Part shown: positions 35,691 through 47,929 of the stretch, one piece after another
How positions within the stretch are numbered: the first letter of the stretch is position 1
How the letters are laid out: every line of letters starts with the position of its first letter
Assembly: GCA_933228895.1 (NCBI GenBank)
Contig: OW121849.1
Coordinates: 36,302,354-36,366,353 of the forward strand
Source: Platycnemis pennipes
Lineage: Eukaryota > Arthropoda > Insecta > Odonata > Platycnemididae
Direction: 5' to 3'
Length of the DNA: 64,000 bases
The notes under the pieces: model-generated
Told to the model about the DNA's origin: nothing
Database searches by the model: none
The model's input: only the letters and a program-made list of their open reading frames with translations
Made by a program: the position numbers and the translations under genes

Positions 35691-35981
35691 TCTTTAGGAG
35701 ACCCATTTGAGGGAACTGTGCGTGTAAACCTTGCGCAGTGCGAGTCGTTTTTGTCTCGAAACTAGAAAATTCGGATTTCGGGCTGTAGAAATTAATTCAT
35801 ACTGCGTTATTTAAAAGGATGCTAAGTAAGCGTATCTAAAACTGGCATTAATTTAAAAGAAAATGCAATTTTCAATATCTTTGCAGAACAAACACGAAGG
35901 TGGGTCAAGTTCATGTAAGTGTAAGTCAACGTTTGCGTGGAGGATGTCGAAGACCAGATACCAGAGTATTTTAAGCATGCA

Positions 35982-36003
35982 CGGCCAGCAAAGTGAGACA
36001 CTC
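35982..36003. repeat. 22-bp exact direct repeat, copy 2
   Basis: Identical to 35243-35264, 739 bp downstream in the same orientation. It lies in AT-rich sequence, unlike copy 1. Confidence 0.85.
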
Positions 36004-37757
36004 TGGGTCTATACTATACACGAGTGTGGCCTATACTTATTGCTAGTGGTGAATTTGAATTTTATCTATTGCCACAGAAACAATGCTTCACGGCGTTCTA
36101 TGCCAATCTCAAGTTCAATTTTTGTCCCGCGTATGATTGGTGATTGTATGAAGAGAGCAAGCCCTCTGCAATGAGGCTTCATCCTGACGATCCAAATTGG
36201 ACAACTGGTGGAATTTTTCTCGCCATATTCTAGCAACGAGGACAGATTTAGAGTACAGAGGGCATCAAACCTACGGATAAAAAATATTTTTTCTTGCGTC
36301 AGATCGAGCCTACGGTGTTATTCTCATGAAAAAGTAACAATGAGATGGTAAAATATTTAAATTCTATTTTTGTTAATAGAGTATTTCATTTGTTTATGTT
36401 TGATAATTTTTATTATTTTAAGCAAAATGAAATGTTGCTACATTTACTTCCGAAATAATAGTGATTCCTGAAAACCACTATAAAAGAGCCTTCCGTTTTA
36501 TTGCTGAATGTATACGAAAGCATATCAAAGCATTATCTTCAGACCTTTCCTAATTTGGATGTGTATGAGAATTTTGTTGAATATTAACCTTTATAAAGAT
36601 AGAAAAATTATACTATGCTGTCTTCATTTAGACAAAATTTTGACAAAAATAGCCATTCCACAGTAGGGTAAGTGATTTTAAGTCAATGAGAAGGTAATGC
36701 TATTAACTCATTGCTAGCACCATTTTGATACATATGTAAATGTAATAATAATTGAAACTATATGAATTGTTTTGATTCCGAATGATAATCATTCAGCTCG
36801 TAGGAAACAATACCACTAATCATAGGACGTCCACAACAAGATGGACTTATGCTTACTACCATGGTCCTTATGGACCTTGTTTACTACCATGACTCAAACC
36901 CTGCGCACCTGATCTCCACAAGCGTTAAATCTTAAGCGCATCGGGAAAAGAAAATAGAGGAGCGAGATAGCAGGGAAGAAAGTGCAAAAGTTTGGACTAG
37001 AAATATAAGAAGGGGCAACGACTTACTTTTCCACGCTTTCGGCAGAATCTGGTTTTCCCAGGGACCCGTGCGGTCTGGGGCTGGGACGATCTAACCTTTC
37101 CAACCGATGCGAGTAAAGAATAAGGGCGACAGAGCGAAGCGAATAGGAATCGCTGGAGCGTCAGGAAGTTGGGATTGGTCCCTTCTCTCGATCGAAAAAT
37201 TCCTTCGAGATCCAAATCTCTTGATGTGATTGCTTTGAAAATTTTAGCGGGTGAATGAGTTGGATGCCGTGAGGACAAGACTATTTTTTAATCCCGCCGA
37301 GATTTATTTGGAAAGAGAAATGAGAATTGCGATCTATGTACCTGCAAAAGTCAGGGCGGGATGAAGATGCTTGAGAAAATAATGAGGTATTTGAAGCGGG
37401 TCGTATGATTTTGCAGCCTGCCCTCGTCAGGCGAAAGTTTTGTAAACATTTATATCTAATGAACTTGCCGAATTATTGCATACATTTACACGTTGGCTTT
37501 GCTGTTCAAAATTCCTTCTTCCAGCTATAACAATGCCTTCCTTGCTTCCTGCTAGTGGTTAGTTAAAAGGATTATAGTCTAAAGTTCAACTATTTTATTC
37601 CTCTTTTAAGAAAGCAATAAATTTAGTAAAATTCGCTCCATATCTATAGCATAGTATTTTAAAACATGCAGCCGCAGAAAAAAGGGGAATAGAAGCACTT
37701 GTTACTGCGATAAGGGTCTTTGAAGGTAAAGTGCGCGGGAAAAATGACAAATGGATC
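36004..37757. other. No gene recognised
   Basis: Mostly AT-rich, with a GC-richer patch at 37.0-37.3 kb. The minus-strand frame there (36997-37278, 93 codons) shows no known motif. Confidence 0.5.
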
Positions 37758-37815
37758 ATCTACATCTACATAAAACCCTGCAAGCCACCCTGCTAGGGTG
37801 TGTGGCAGGTGGTAA
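37758..37815 (+). repeat. CATCTACATC-type interspersed repeat, copy 2
   Basis: CATCTACATCTACATAAAAC is followed by CCTGCAAGCCACCCTGC and GGTGTGTGGCAGGTGG. This is the same order as 20611-20672 and better preserved. Short repeats with this start and a GTGTGGCAG block are widespread in arthropod genomes. No function is known to me. Confidence 0.6.
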
Positions 37816-40800
37816 ATTTTAATTCCTCACGTGAGATATGCGAATTAAGTAGTGAAGGAAGGAAAAGAAGCTTCATAGGCAAATGTGAAGAGGTTAGCTT
37901 ATTGATGAGTCCAGTGGTAGAAATATTCATGACCTATGTCATAAACAGTAATATGAGTTAGCTATGATGTCTCTATGGCAAAAATGGGTAATGAACATTA
38001 TATCAGAGTATTAGAATCAAAGCCGAAGATAATAGTAAAATAGCAAGTCCATTAACTCTCAAGATGTCATGTTGTTAAACGCTTGATTAACCTAATGACG
38101 TTACTGATTTTTCAAATAATAATGATAATCATGAATTTAATATTTTACTTCCAATTGTACTTACAGATATATTGCATAAAATTGTATGGAAGGAAATCGT
38201 TTAAAAAAATTTAAATTATTGTTTAAAACCTGGTTTTTCATTATCAACTGGAATAAAAAATATCGTGGATAGTGAAGGTCATGAGAATCCCGTATTACAA
38301 ATCAAAATTTTGTATTTGTTATCTTCAGTCAAGGTATACGTTTGTTTATGGTGTTCATATACTAACTGGAGTTTACTCTGGTTTTCCCGCTAACTTATGA
38401 GTCATTTACTGAGCTTTGTACTAATCACAATTTGTCATATCAATCAGGTACTTTTTGAGGCATTGATATACAGCGTGAATTATATCTTTGCTTCGTCCAT
38501 TTTCGTGATGTCCTAACAAAAGCTGGAGACTTGATCATTTTCTATATGAATTTGCCAGTATTACAAAATGCAATCGGTTCCACATAAGGCGAAATTGAGA
38601 CAAATGACGGATGTTTGCGAGAAAAGGGGAAAAACTAGTTGACGGCGTAGTGAACCCAAGGTGAGGACTATAGCTAGAGTTCAAGTGTATGAAGAAAGGT
38701 TTGGAGGAATCAGATGTCATAAGCATTTTATAAAGAGAAGGTGATGGAGGACTATAAGGGTAATGGTAGGATAATTTAATGGATATTTTAGAGCATCTTT
38801 ATTTCTAATTAGAGAGTCACGCTGAATAGGGATAAATTGAAAGTAATTAAATCTTGAGTAAAAAATCTATCCCTTCAATTAGCTGCGAAATAGGAAGATG
38901 GACTTATGGATGATTGTAGGAAGAACCATATTTTCGCCGGCTTTTTTGATAAATAAATATGGGAAATAAAAATTAATTAGTTCAGGAAACTCATAAGATA
39001 TTCCAACATCATCAAATGACTGAATGATATCTTTTAGAGATTCCACGTGACTGATTCGTGTAATTTCTAAATCTGTTTTAGTGCAACATTCAGCTTATTC
39101 AAGACCATCGCAGAAAAAAAACCTTATGCTGAAAACTTCCTTTCCTGAGGTCATACTTACTTGAAGATTCCAAACTGAGGGAAGGGGCGTTGTGGTATTC
39201 TTCTAAAGGTCCGTTGAAAACATTTAAATTACGAAGTAAGATCTGGTTCTTTTCCCAGCGCCTGAGCTAAAAAAATCTTCTCTTCACCGGGCGAGGAGGT
39301 TCAGACCTCCTCACAGAAAAGTGCTTCATTAAAATGCTTAATTTTTTTATGGTTCAAAATACTATGTAGCAATACTTGTCACGTATTGCCTGTCCCTTAT
39401 CCAAGAGAGAATTTCCAAGAAGATCAAGTTTTACGGCTATTAGAGCCGTGAAACTCAAGCTTTTTAGTTCTTATACCGTCTCGAAAATCCTTTGTGAGTA
39501 AATTTTCTTTCACCTGAGGTCATAGGTCTTGTTAGAGTAAAGATGAAAAGGGCTTTAGGCAATTCGACGGATGCCAATAGAGGATTTTGCTTGACTTACC
39601 CGAAGCTTTGAAGGAACACTTATCATTACGCTCGCTGCCCACTTCTCGTTTCGCGCTGCAGGATGGAGAGGAAGAGGTGGGGGAAGATCGGAAGGAAGCC
39701 ATCTGGTTGAAAATCACGCGGTGAGAGAGAAAGAGAGAGAGAGAGTGTCGTGCAAACGGCCGGGAATCGGATCGAAGGCGTGTCTACGGGAGCGGAACAA
39801 GAACAAACAAGTAATGATTTGATATTGCCTCAGAGGAGGATGAAGAGAAAATAAGTTTCGCAGCACCGAGGAGGAAAAGGAGGGATCTCTTCCTGGAGGA
39901 TGTTGTAGGGTTGCAGGAGAGTTTGTGGTGGTAGGGGGAGGGGCAGAAGGATGAAGATGGGTGCTTGGGCTAGCGAGAAGGAGGAGCGGCTGGGTGGGTT
40001 TGCACTCAGGACGGGCTATCGGAAGGACCAGGTGGATTACGGAGGGCTATATTGAGGGTTGAATGGGATCAAAGGTGATGCGGGCAGGCCTTGATTAGCT
40101 GGGCGAATGGAGCGTGTTGGGAGACAAAGGCAAGTAAACACGCTTACCTCGCGGTCTAATCGCTCCATTTCCCCATCTCCCCGTTTAAGATAATAGAAGT
40201 GGAGGATGGGATAATAGAAAGTGGGATAAAATAAGAAGTCCCTAGAAAACATTTTTAAGATCTTCCGTAAACAGAGTTACTGTCAATAATAAACGAAATG
40301 ATAATGTGGGAATCGTATTAAATCTTATTAGGTAGCAATTAATGATGTTCATTTTTTTCAATTTAGGGAGAGAAAATAATTGCTGGAGTACGGAAATTTT
40401 TACATTCTTTCAAGTGAAAGTCCGGCTGCGGTTTCCAGCTAGATAATATGCTGGCCTGGCAACCCTAGGGTCGCGGATCAAATCCCTCCTTGAGCATGTA
40501 ATTATGAACGTCTTACGCTTAGAATCCTAGGTTATATGGTGCGTTACTGTCATAGTTGGGGGTAGAATAGGAGCATGTCGGGGTACTTTCAGGTCTCATT
40601 ACGTCAAGAAGTCTTGTCCCTCTCCCTGTCATCATCCTCTGACGCTCGCAATTCCCACTTTGGACCCAAAATGTAGCATAAGTATGAAGGGTCTGATGGA
40701 CTAAGGGGCCATTTCTTACCGAATCCCTGCTAGTTTGCGACATTACGAGACCGACACCCTCTGGCTCCCGTTAAATGCTCAGGGTATATGCCTTCTCTAA

Positions 40801-42668
40801 AATTTACGCTAGAATTATCCCAAGTTCAAAAATAAATCTCATCCAACCAGACAGTTGCTGTTATTTATCCACTAATGTCATGACGATAATATAGCCCAAG
40901 CTGTTGTGGTAGGTACCTAAAAGCAAAATTTTGTCTTGAAGTGAAAATAAAAGCATGTGGTGAACAAGTAACACGCAAAAAAAGGTAGGGCGCTATATGA
41001 ATTACACCATATGGTTTTATGGCAGCAAATTTTCTGTATCCGTCTCATAGCATATATCATGTCAGGAAAATGCGGTGAGAGTTCATCGACTTGTGTATCG
41101 AAATATAATTGATTTTATTAATATTGGTCCCCTATGATTTTCCCCGTTTGAATGTTAACAAAATATTCGTCCCATGACAGCAAGGTACATAGCGATCGAC
41201 TTTCATTTTTCACCCTTCCCGTGTTTTGACTTCAGATGGCGCGACTAATTACATATATATTACAAGTCGAGTCTCATTTCGTTTCCCAGACAAATTCTGG
41301 CAGAAAAAAAAAGATTGCTCTCGATTAGTGCCCATTTTCAGTATACCCACACTAACTATGAGAGCCCTTGGTCGTTAAAAAGGGGAGATCTCATCAGACG
41401 TTGGTTAGCTGAAATTCGTGAATGTCCTTATCAACGCGCGGCAGACACAGGATTCTACTTGGAGAACGTCCTGGGAGAGGAGGTAATTGCTCCCGCAACC
41501 CACTCGAATAGCGCCGCGCTCCGGAAATCTTCGCGGAATGTTCGTATTTTTTTAAATCCTGTTCGGTCATTCTTTCGGGAACAGTTACCGCTGCGTCTGA
41601 GGTGGTACAGATTTTGTCCATTTGAGAGCGATGAGGAAATGAGACCGGGATGAACGCGGTTAGGTCCTGCAATAAAATTACCAGTTGTGGAGAATGGCGC
41701 CTGGGAAATAAGGGCGCTCGGGGCGGAGAGAGAGACTGAGACAGAGGAGAGCTGCGTTGGAGGGATTAGGTGTTGGGGAGGGGGAGGTCGGACGGAGGAT
41801 CGTGAGAGGATATTTCAACGGTGACCTAGGAAGGAAGGTTTAGTACCGAAGATAGTGGGGTCGGATGTAAGAATGCTGGCCGGCGAGAAAGGTCTCACGG
41901 GGATAAAGAGGCGAGATTGTTGTGGCGCGGGAACGGTGCGGGTGAATAGCTAGGGAAACATTAATCGTGTTACAGATGATCTTACGGGGCAAAAAATTGA
42001 CCTTAGAGCAAGCGTGTCTTTGTACAATCTCTTCTGTATAATACATTTTCTTAGATAGCATTTACATTAATTACAAAATGATGACCTCGACGTTCTTAAT
42101 AGTGATTTTCTGTGAGTTTATTTTCTGACACCGTCAGCAGATATTGTTTCCGTAGACAAGAGTTAGATTTGAGTGAGCTACGTTTTGCGATTTGCTGTAT
42201 ATATTAGCCTCTGCAAGAGTTTGTGTCGTAGCCACTATAATCATAAATTCTTTAGCATTTGATGGTTTCATCCCATCTTTCAAGCTGCCTACGCTATAGG
42301 ACAGTAAAACAATGGTTAAATGATGTTATAGAGATAGTATTTACCTATTTATAGCGGTGCAAGAAAGAAATTTTCCAAATTTTTTTAAGAAGGGTGAATA
42401 TATGTATTCATAAACTGATAAAAACATGAAAAATCGCCAACAAGAGTATTCAAACATACTAAAGATAGTAATTTGGAAGGGATAGCATCACATAAATGGA
42501 TGAACACACATTTCGCGGGGAAGTATAAATAACGCAAGAACATGAGTTTACATTACTGACTTTCTCACTAGAGAATAGGAATGTTTTTATAATATCTATC
42601 CAAAAAATTATGTTTTCTCAATGTTCAGAGTCTCAAGAAAGAGCTAAATTTAACGCAATGAAAGGATC
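37816..42668. other. No gene recognised; purine-rich and GC-rich islands
   Basis: AT-rich DNA with two islands. One is a purine-rich stretch at about 39.64-40.25 kb with a (GA)n run near 39720-39745. The other is GC-rich at about 41.38-41.96 kb and holds a 112-codon plus frame (41315-41653). None of the frames has a recognisable domain. Small hairpins occur near 39290 (GAGGAGGT/ACCTCCTC) and 39430. Confidence 0.45.
40430..40500 (+). repeat. Possible degenerate tRNA-SINE head
   Basis: TAGATAATATGCTGGCCTGG and GGGTCGCGGATCAAATCCC have the sequence style and spacing of tRNA A and B boxes. No second copy in the window confirms it. Confidence 0.35.
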
Positions 42669-42670
42669 TA

Positions 42671-43266
42671 CTGTCGGCGCAGAAATTATGTGCACTCGAG
42701 TTTGAATACAAATAACAAATTTACAGCTAGGCTTACGGAAAAACTAATCACACCGTAGCTTTTCTTACTTCATTTTGCGTTATTGAGTGGCAAATTTAAA
42801 TTTTTAAAACGTATTTTCATATTTTTTACAACGGTTGTGACGTAAAAAGTGCCCGTTTTTGACGGTGTTCGAGCAAAGCACCGACTTTGATGATCCGTAA
42901 ATCAATACCAAGTCGTTCAATTGAAACCAAAGTTTAAATAGTTTTAGGTATACATGTTTTCTATACATACTGTAAGTTTCCAGTATATGACCTTAAAATA
43001 GAAAGAGTTGTTATCAATTTTATAAAAAGTTAGCAATTCGAAACTGGGGTGTCGTAGAATTTCGTTCTTGGTGGCGTTATAATCCGCATGTCCTGAACGT
43101 ATCCAATATGTAATTGTCTAATATTTCAACATATTTGTTTAATTTATATCGATTGGTATTTATATTGGCGAAAGCGAGCTCCCTCGGCAAGCGACTGGCA
43201 TTGTTTAAGCCGTGCAGTGTTGCCGCGTACATCCTCTCCTGGCCGCCAGCGCCTGGCTTCGCTTGT
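42671..43266 (+). repeat. Left 596-bp terminal inverted repeat
   Basis: It pairs with 49514-50109 over its whole length. Comparing by eye I found about seven mismatches, i.e. close to 99 percent identity. The inner edge is sharp: GGCTTCGCTTGT is shared and then the sequences diverge. It includes TTGTGACGTAAAAAGTGCCC and a moderately GC-rich inner end. Confidence 0.9.
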
Positions 43267-43561
43267 TTTATGCGAACAGATACAATTGTGCGTCTTTCAC
43301 ATTTCACATTAGGTTTCCTCATGAGGGCCTTGGACCTCCAACGGCAGCTTTAAAAACGTGTGCTTTTATTCATTTTTAATTTTTTTCAAACTATATATGA
43401 GACAGCAATGGATGATTCCGCAGTTGAAGGTCTATAGTGGCGCCATCGGGAGTAGCTGTAACTATCGGGACAAACAAACTGTGTTAGACGCGGTTAGGCG
43501 TATGTTTACCGGATTTGATTCCAGCATTAATAATTCGTGGTGATTTTTAAGATATCTTAAA

Positions 43562-45141
43562 ATGGTAAAAAGGTGTGCGTATGGTTTGTGTCGAAGCGAC
43601 ACAAGATATCGGCAAAAGCCATATATGGAGGGAGTGGAGTTTATCTTATTCCCGAAACCCACAGAGAATCTGAATAAGTGTAAGATTTGGGCTAATGCAT
43701 GTGGACGAAAAGACTTCACTCATGCCAATGTCACGCTGAATACTTACATATGTACGAAACATTTCGTTGGCGGAAGAGGACCAACCAGAGAAAATCCTCA
43801 TCCCATTCCTCAATCCCACGTAAGTGAATGTTTTGGAATGTAAAGTAGTCTTTTCATCTCGAACCTAAAAATTATTAGTTTAAAGATAACAGGCCAGTTT
43901 CCTGAGCTTACGAGTACCCTTCTAATAGCTGATATATAATGTAAATCTTATTGTAGGAAAACCATTGCAGTAGGAAGAGGAAAGCCCCTTCTGCTCGGTA
44001 TCGTCCTGCGAAAAAAGTTTCCTCTTCGGAACTTGCTCCTTTAGGGGAACAGGACACAGAGGTTAATCGCGAAGAGAATCCTGGGCAAGAGAAATCTGCG
44101 TTGAAAGATGCAGCCGTGTCCGTGACTCCAGAAGTGTCGTGCAAAAGCATTCAAACCCTCAACAGAGATTATGTGCGCCAACTATTCTCCAAGATACATG
44201 TCCAGCGATCTGTTGGTGTGAAAACGTCGTTTTCTTACGACGGTTACAGAAGTGATACTGGTAATTTTAAATATTTGACTGGTTTATCAGTTGAATCATT
44301 TAATTCACTGTTTGATTTTCTTGGGCCAGAAAATATGCGTTATTTAAAGTACAAATCATGTAAAAATACGCCGAAAAAATCCTGGAGTATAGAGAGCAAA
44401 ATCACATTCAAAGATAGACTGTTTCTTACTCTGGTAAAATTTCGAAGAGGATTTACACTTAGGGATATATCGTGTTTTGTAAATGTTAGTGTCACCACTA
44501 TGTCTTCCATAATTTATACGTGGACTCAATTCCTGTATTTTGAGCTCAAGGACCTGAGGTCAGCCATGTTCATTGGCAGGGAAAGGCAGCAACGGAAGCC
44601 GAAGTGTTTTAGGAAGTTCAAAAATCTCAGGATCATTATTGACTGCACGGAAGTGAAAATACAGACGCCAAGAAATTTTCAGGAGCAAGGGAATACTTTT
44701 TCCCAATACAAACATTCGAACACTGTGAAATTCCTCGTGGGCATATCTGTCTATGGTGCCATTATGTATGTCAGTGAGGGCTACGAGGGCTCCATTTCGG
44801 ACCAAGAATTATTTCTCAAATGTGGAATCCTCGATCAACTAACAGTAGGTGACGAAATTATGGTTGACCGAGGTTTTAATATCCAACATATTTTGGATCC
44901 CTATCGAGTGAGGTGCATAATTCCTCCTTTTTTAAATGGCCGCAACTGCTTAACAGCAGAAGAGGAGTCACTCACAAAAAGTATTGCAAAATCAAGGATT
45001 CATGTTGAAAGATTAATTGGGAAGATGAAAGATTTTAGAATTCTTCAACGTGTTTTTCCGAATACTCTTTTGCCAGTGATTTCAAATATAGTGTACATAA
45101 TTTGTTGCTTGGTAAATTATGAGACACCTTCGCTGGTTTAA
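43562..45141 (+). CDS. THAP-domain DDE transposase (ISL2EU), two exons
   Basis: Cuts and joins the element's ends, acting in the nucleus. Exon 1 is 43562-43819 and exon 2 is 43957-45141. The intron (43820-43956) starts GTAAGT and ends TTGTAG, and the frame continues in phase 0, giving 480 aa. Residues 1-68 form a THAP zinc finger: C5, C10, C64, H67, with W43 and P31 in the usual places. A basic linker follows (HCSRKRKAP). Then comes a DDE_Tnp_4-type core with D315 in IIDCTEV, D390 in MVDRGF and E437 in HVERLIGKMK, after a helix-turn-helix-like stretch (TLRDISCFVNVS). No stop or frameshift interrupts it, and the length is normal for the family. It converges with the partner gene, 290 bp between stop codons. 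Family is near certain; activity is inferred. Confidence 0.92.
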
Positions 45142-45279
45142 AACCTTGATTAAATAATTGATAAAAATGTTATTTATGCCTTTTACTTTTTTATCCCACG
45201 CCTGTTACATCACATGCTATTTTACATTGTTAATTTCTTGACCTTAAAAGAGTAATTGGGGTAATGGAAAGAAGGAACA

Positions 45280-45285
45280 AATAAA
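45280..45285 (+). promoter_or_regulatory. Candidate polyadenylation signal of the transposase
   Basis: AATAAA lies about 140 bases past the transposase stop, in the gap between the two convergent genes. It is the first canonical hexamer noticed after the stop. Confidence 0.4.
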
Positions 45286-45431
45286 CAAGTTTTCAGGCCA
45301 AAGAAGGATAAGGTGGGAGAAAATCATTGTGTAAAAATTAGTATTGTTTTCAAAAAAATAATTTACTCTAGGAAAAGGAACAGAAATCATTTCTAAGTAA
45401 ATGCATTTAACATAGCCCAACGTGTCGATCG

Positions 45432-47661
45432 TTAACATACATGAGCATGAGGCAAATTTCTGGGACATTTCTGCAGGAAATATTCTGGGGCAACAACATT
45501 TTTCTGAAAAGCAATCAACTTCTGACTCACATTAGTGGAAAACATTTCATCATAATCTATTTCTATGACACAAAATCCTTCTTTGGACCATACTAAAAGG
45601 TGGCAAAACACAGTCCTAGTTATCATCATGCTAACTTGTACTTGGTAGAAATAGGAATGGCTAGCCCTGATACGCAGTTCTCCATGCTCATTCCGAACCA
45701 TGAAGAATGTTTTCAACTGATCAGCTGCAAGAGTAGTGTCAAACATTTCAGGATGACAATTCTTTAGCAAAAAAGGGCACTTAATTTCAAGTAATCCTTT
45801 CCCCCTCCTAGTCCAGATGAAACCATCTGGACTACACCCAAGACCAGGAAAATTTCTATTTATCCATAGACCAGTAGTGTGCACCTCATCAGTTCCATGG
45901 ACACTGAATAAATAGAGCAGGCCATACTCTTCCCGAGCCCTACCTTCAAAATGCCTCCCATAATTCATTTCCTTTGAATTCGGTGGATCAAAACCCCACA
46001 CATGCTGCCGAATGAAGGTCTTCTCAGCCTCGGGTGATTTCAGAGAATACACTCTTTTTGCATTGGATGCAGTTACTAAAATAGACCTCCAACGAAACCA
46101 TGACTCTGTTCCACTCTGCCCTTCAGTCCCACCAATCACAGAGCAAATTTCCACACCTTGGTTCATTGCATTCCTTATAAGTCCGTCACGTTGCTTCTTA
46201 ATGACTTCCATTTCACTGTCATCTAAAATGAAATCCTCATATTTGTATCGAAGAAGAGTTTGCCACAGACTTGGCCCATTATTCCTGGCCTCCAATGTAC
46301 GGAGGAATCGATTGACTTTATCCTTCTCGCTCTCATGGTCCACTAAGGAAGGGCGTGGATCATACATGGCACGTTTACTCCTTCGGGATGTTGAATTGTA
46401 GTCCAATACAGAAACCTGGAGAAATGATTAATGGTTAATTGACGCCAATAATGAAGGTTCTACGTTTTTTTACATGGTAAAATAGGATGCTTACCTTATC
46501 AGGGTTCTTATTTTTACATCCAAGACCCCACATTCTGGGTCTACTGGTGCATGAAATAGCTCCATAGCCATTAGACTGAACATGCTCGAGCAGCATCAAT
46601 AAAACTGCCATGATGTGACTGCAACGCCCTAAAGCAGATTGCTTGCATTTGCAAGTTGCAGAGAGTATGTGCGACGATTTCTTGGATAACATGCATTGAA
46701 CAGAATAATTATTCTGTCTGAAAGATGACTTAACAACACCTTTTAAGAAATATATATCCTCAGATTCACAGTCCATTAGTTTAGACACGTAGCCACTCTC
46801 ACAATACTGCTTTCCTCTCCTGAATGGTTTTTCGGTTGTGGCTGTATCACCTTCATCTGAATCTGAAGATGCAGGAGCCAAGGCACTTTCCACAAAGTAG
46901 AAATAGATATGCCCTCTATTGAAATATTCCGGGATGTTGACAGAGGGAAAATCTCTGAACATTCGCCCTGGTACTGACCCTGATGGCATGTCAGTGATTT
47001 CCTTCTCTCGGTTGAATCTCTTGTCATACCAATGACCTCCATCGACACTGACATCAATTTCTTGACCTCGACCGGCGTTTATGCAATGAATGCACCTTTA
47101 AAGAATAGTTGTCAAGATTAATTCTTGTAGAGTTTCTAACACCATTGTAACACAATATGAAGTAGATATTTTCAAAATGGGGTCACTATTTATACTTCCT
47201 AATCAAAATTAATTTCAACTGCTACATTCTCAATTCCTATGAAAATTTGCAATTTTATTAAGGAATCAATGATGATTTCATAAAAAATATTAATCATAAC
47301 CTCAAAAATATCATTAATTCTCAAAGCACTTAAGTTTCACAGGAATTAACGAAATTTCTAGCGAAAACATGGTTTTATAAAACATTAATTATCTACCAAC
47401 TTACCTTCGTTTAGCATATTTCACACTTTTAATCTCAGGAAGCACACAAAATAACGAGACTTTCATTTTATGAGGTCGTGGGAAATATCTTCATTATATA
47501 AAATTATATAAAATCTCTCACCTTTCCACCAGTTCCTTTTTTAGGCCGGTTTTCTTCAGACCCCGGCACTCAAGCCACCGACGCAACTGCTGCACAGAAT
47601 GGTCTTCTACTCTTTGAAAAACGAACTTCGCACCTGGAACGTCTTCCTCGGTGAAGGACAT
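45432..47661 (-). CDS. SAP-SWIM-YqaJ nuclease-like protein of ISL2EU, three exons
   Basis: Second protein of the element, probably acting on DNA ends or recombination intermediates; its exact role is unknown. Reading down the minus strand, the exons are 47661-47522, 47095-46495 and 46415-45432. The introns are 426 bp (GTGAGA...AAAG) and 79 bp (GTAAGC...CTCCAG). Phases match and give 574 aa without a stop. Residues about 20-47 fit a SAP DNA-binding motif (LRRWLECRGLKKTGLKKELV). A VDGGHWYDK segment follows. A SWIM zinc finger has C195, C197, C205 and H207 (CKCKQSALGRCSHI). Residues about 350-520 match YqaJ-type exonuclease motifs: WFRWRSILVTASNAKRV, E404 in YGRHFEGRA, D444 in GCSPDG, E457-x-K459 in LLEIKCPF, and YQVQ at 504-507. 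Intron 1's acceptor (AAAG) is weak, so the first junction is less sure. Confidence 0.85.
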
Positions 47662-47810
47662 ACTCTAAACTTTCCGATTTGAGACTGGGAAACACCTTAA
47701 AGTCGATTCAATATGCGAAAAAGTAACTTTTCACCTATCCTTTAAACCCTTTAAATGCTGAGAACGCGGCTGTTGTTTGTCCCGATAGTACCAATTTCTC
47801 CCGTGTGCGC

Positions 47811-47929
47811 TTGTGGCGCGTGACGTCACAACCAAAATTGTCCATTAAAAATCATCATTTGGTGGAATGTGGTCACGCAAAGTGTCATCCTCCTCGACTT
47901 CTTCACTATCAGAAGAGCTGTTTAAATCA
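47811..47929. other. Carrier DNA flanking the ISL2EU end
   Basis: Contains a palindromic TGACGTCA (about 47821-47828), a CRE-like site, just outside the ISL2EU terminus and upstream of the SAP-SWIM-YqaJ gene. Whether it serves as a promoter element is not shown. Confidence 0.3.

Larger units (their letters stand above)
43440..47810. mobile_element. ISL2EU-type DNA transposon, apparently intact
   Basis: A unit of about 4.4 kb holds two convergent spliced genes, a THAP-DDE transposase and a SAP-SWIM-YqaJ protein. That gene pair characterises ISL2EU elements. The ends carry imperfect inverted repeats. GCGC, CGGGAG, an 8-base spacer and ACTATCGGGACAAACAA at 43440-43477 mirror 47773-47810 with equal spacing. 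The exact terminal base and the expected 2-bp target duplication cannot be fixed by eye. It lies inside the Tc1-like carrier. Confidence 0.8.

Noticed and set aside
41315..41653. 112-codon plus-strand frame as an exon
   Set aside because: No domain recognised, and a 92-codon frame on the opposite strand covers the same island.
46012..46401. 129-codon plus-strand frame
   Set aside because: Shadow of the YqaJ-coding exon on the minus strand.
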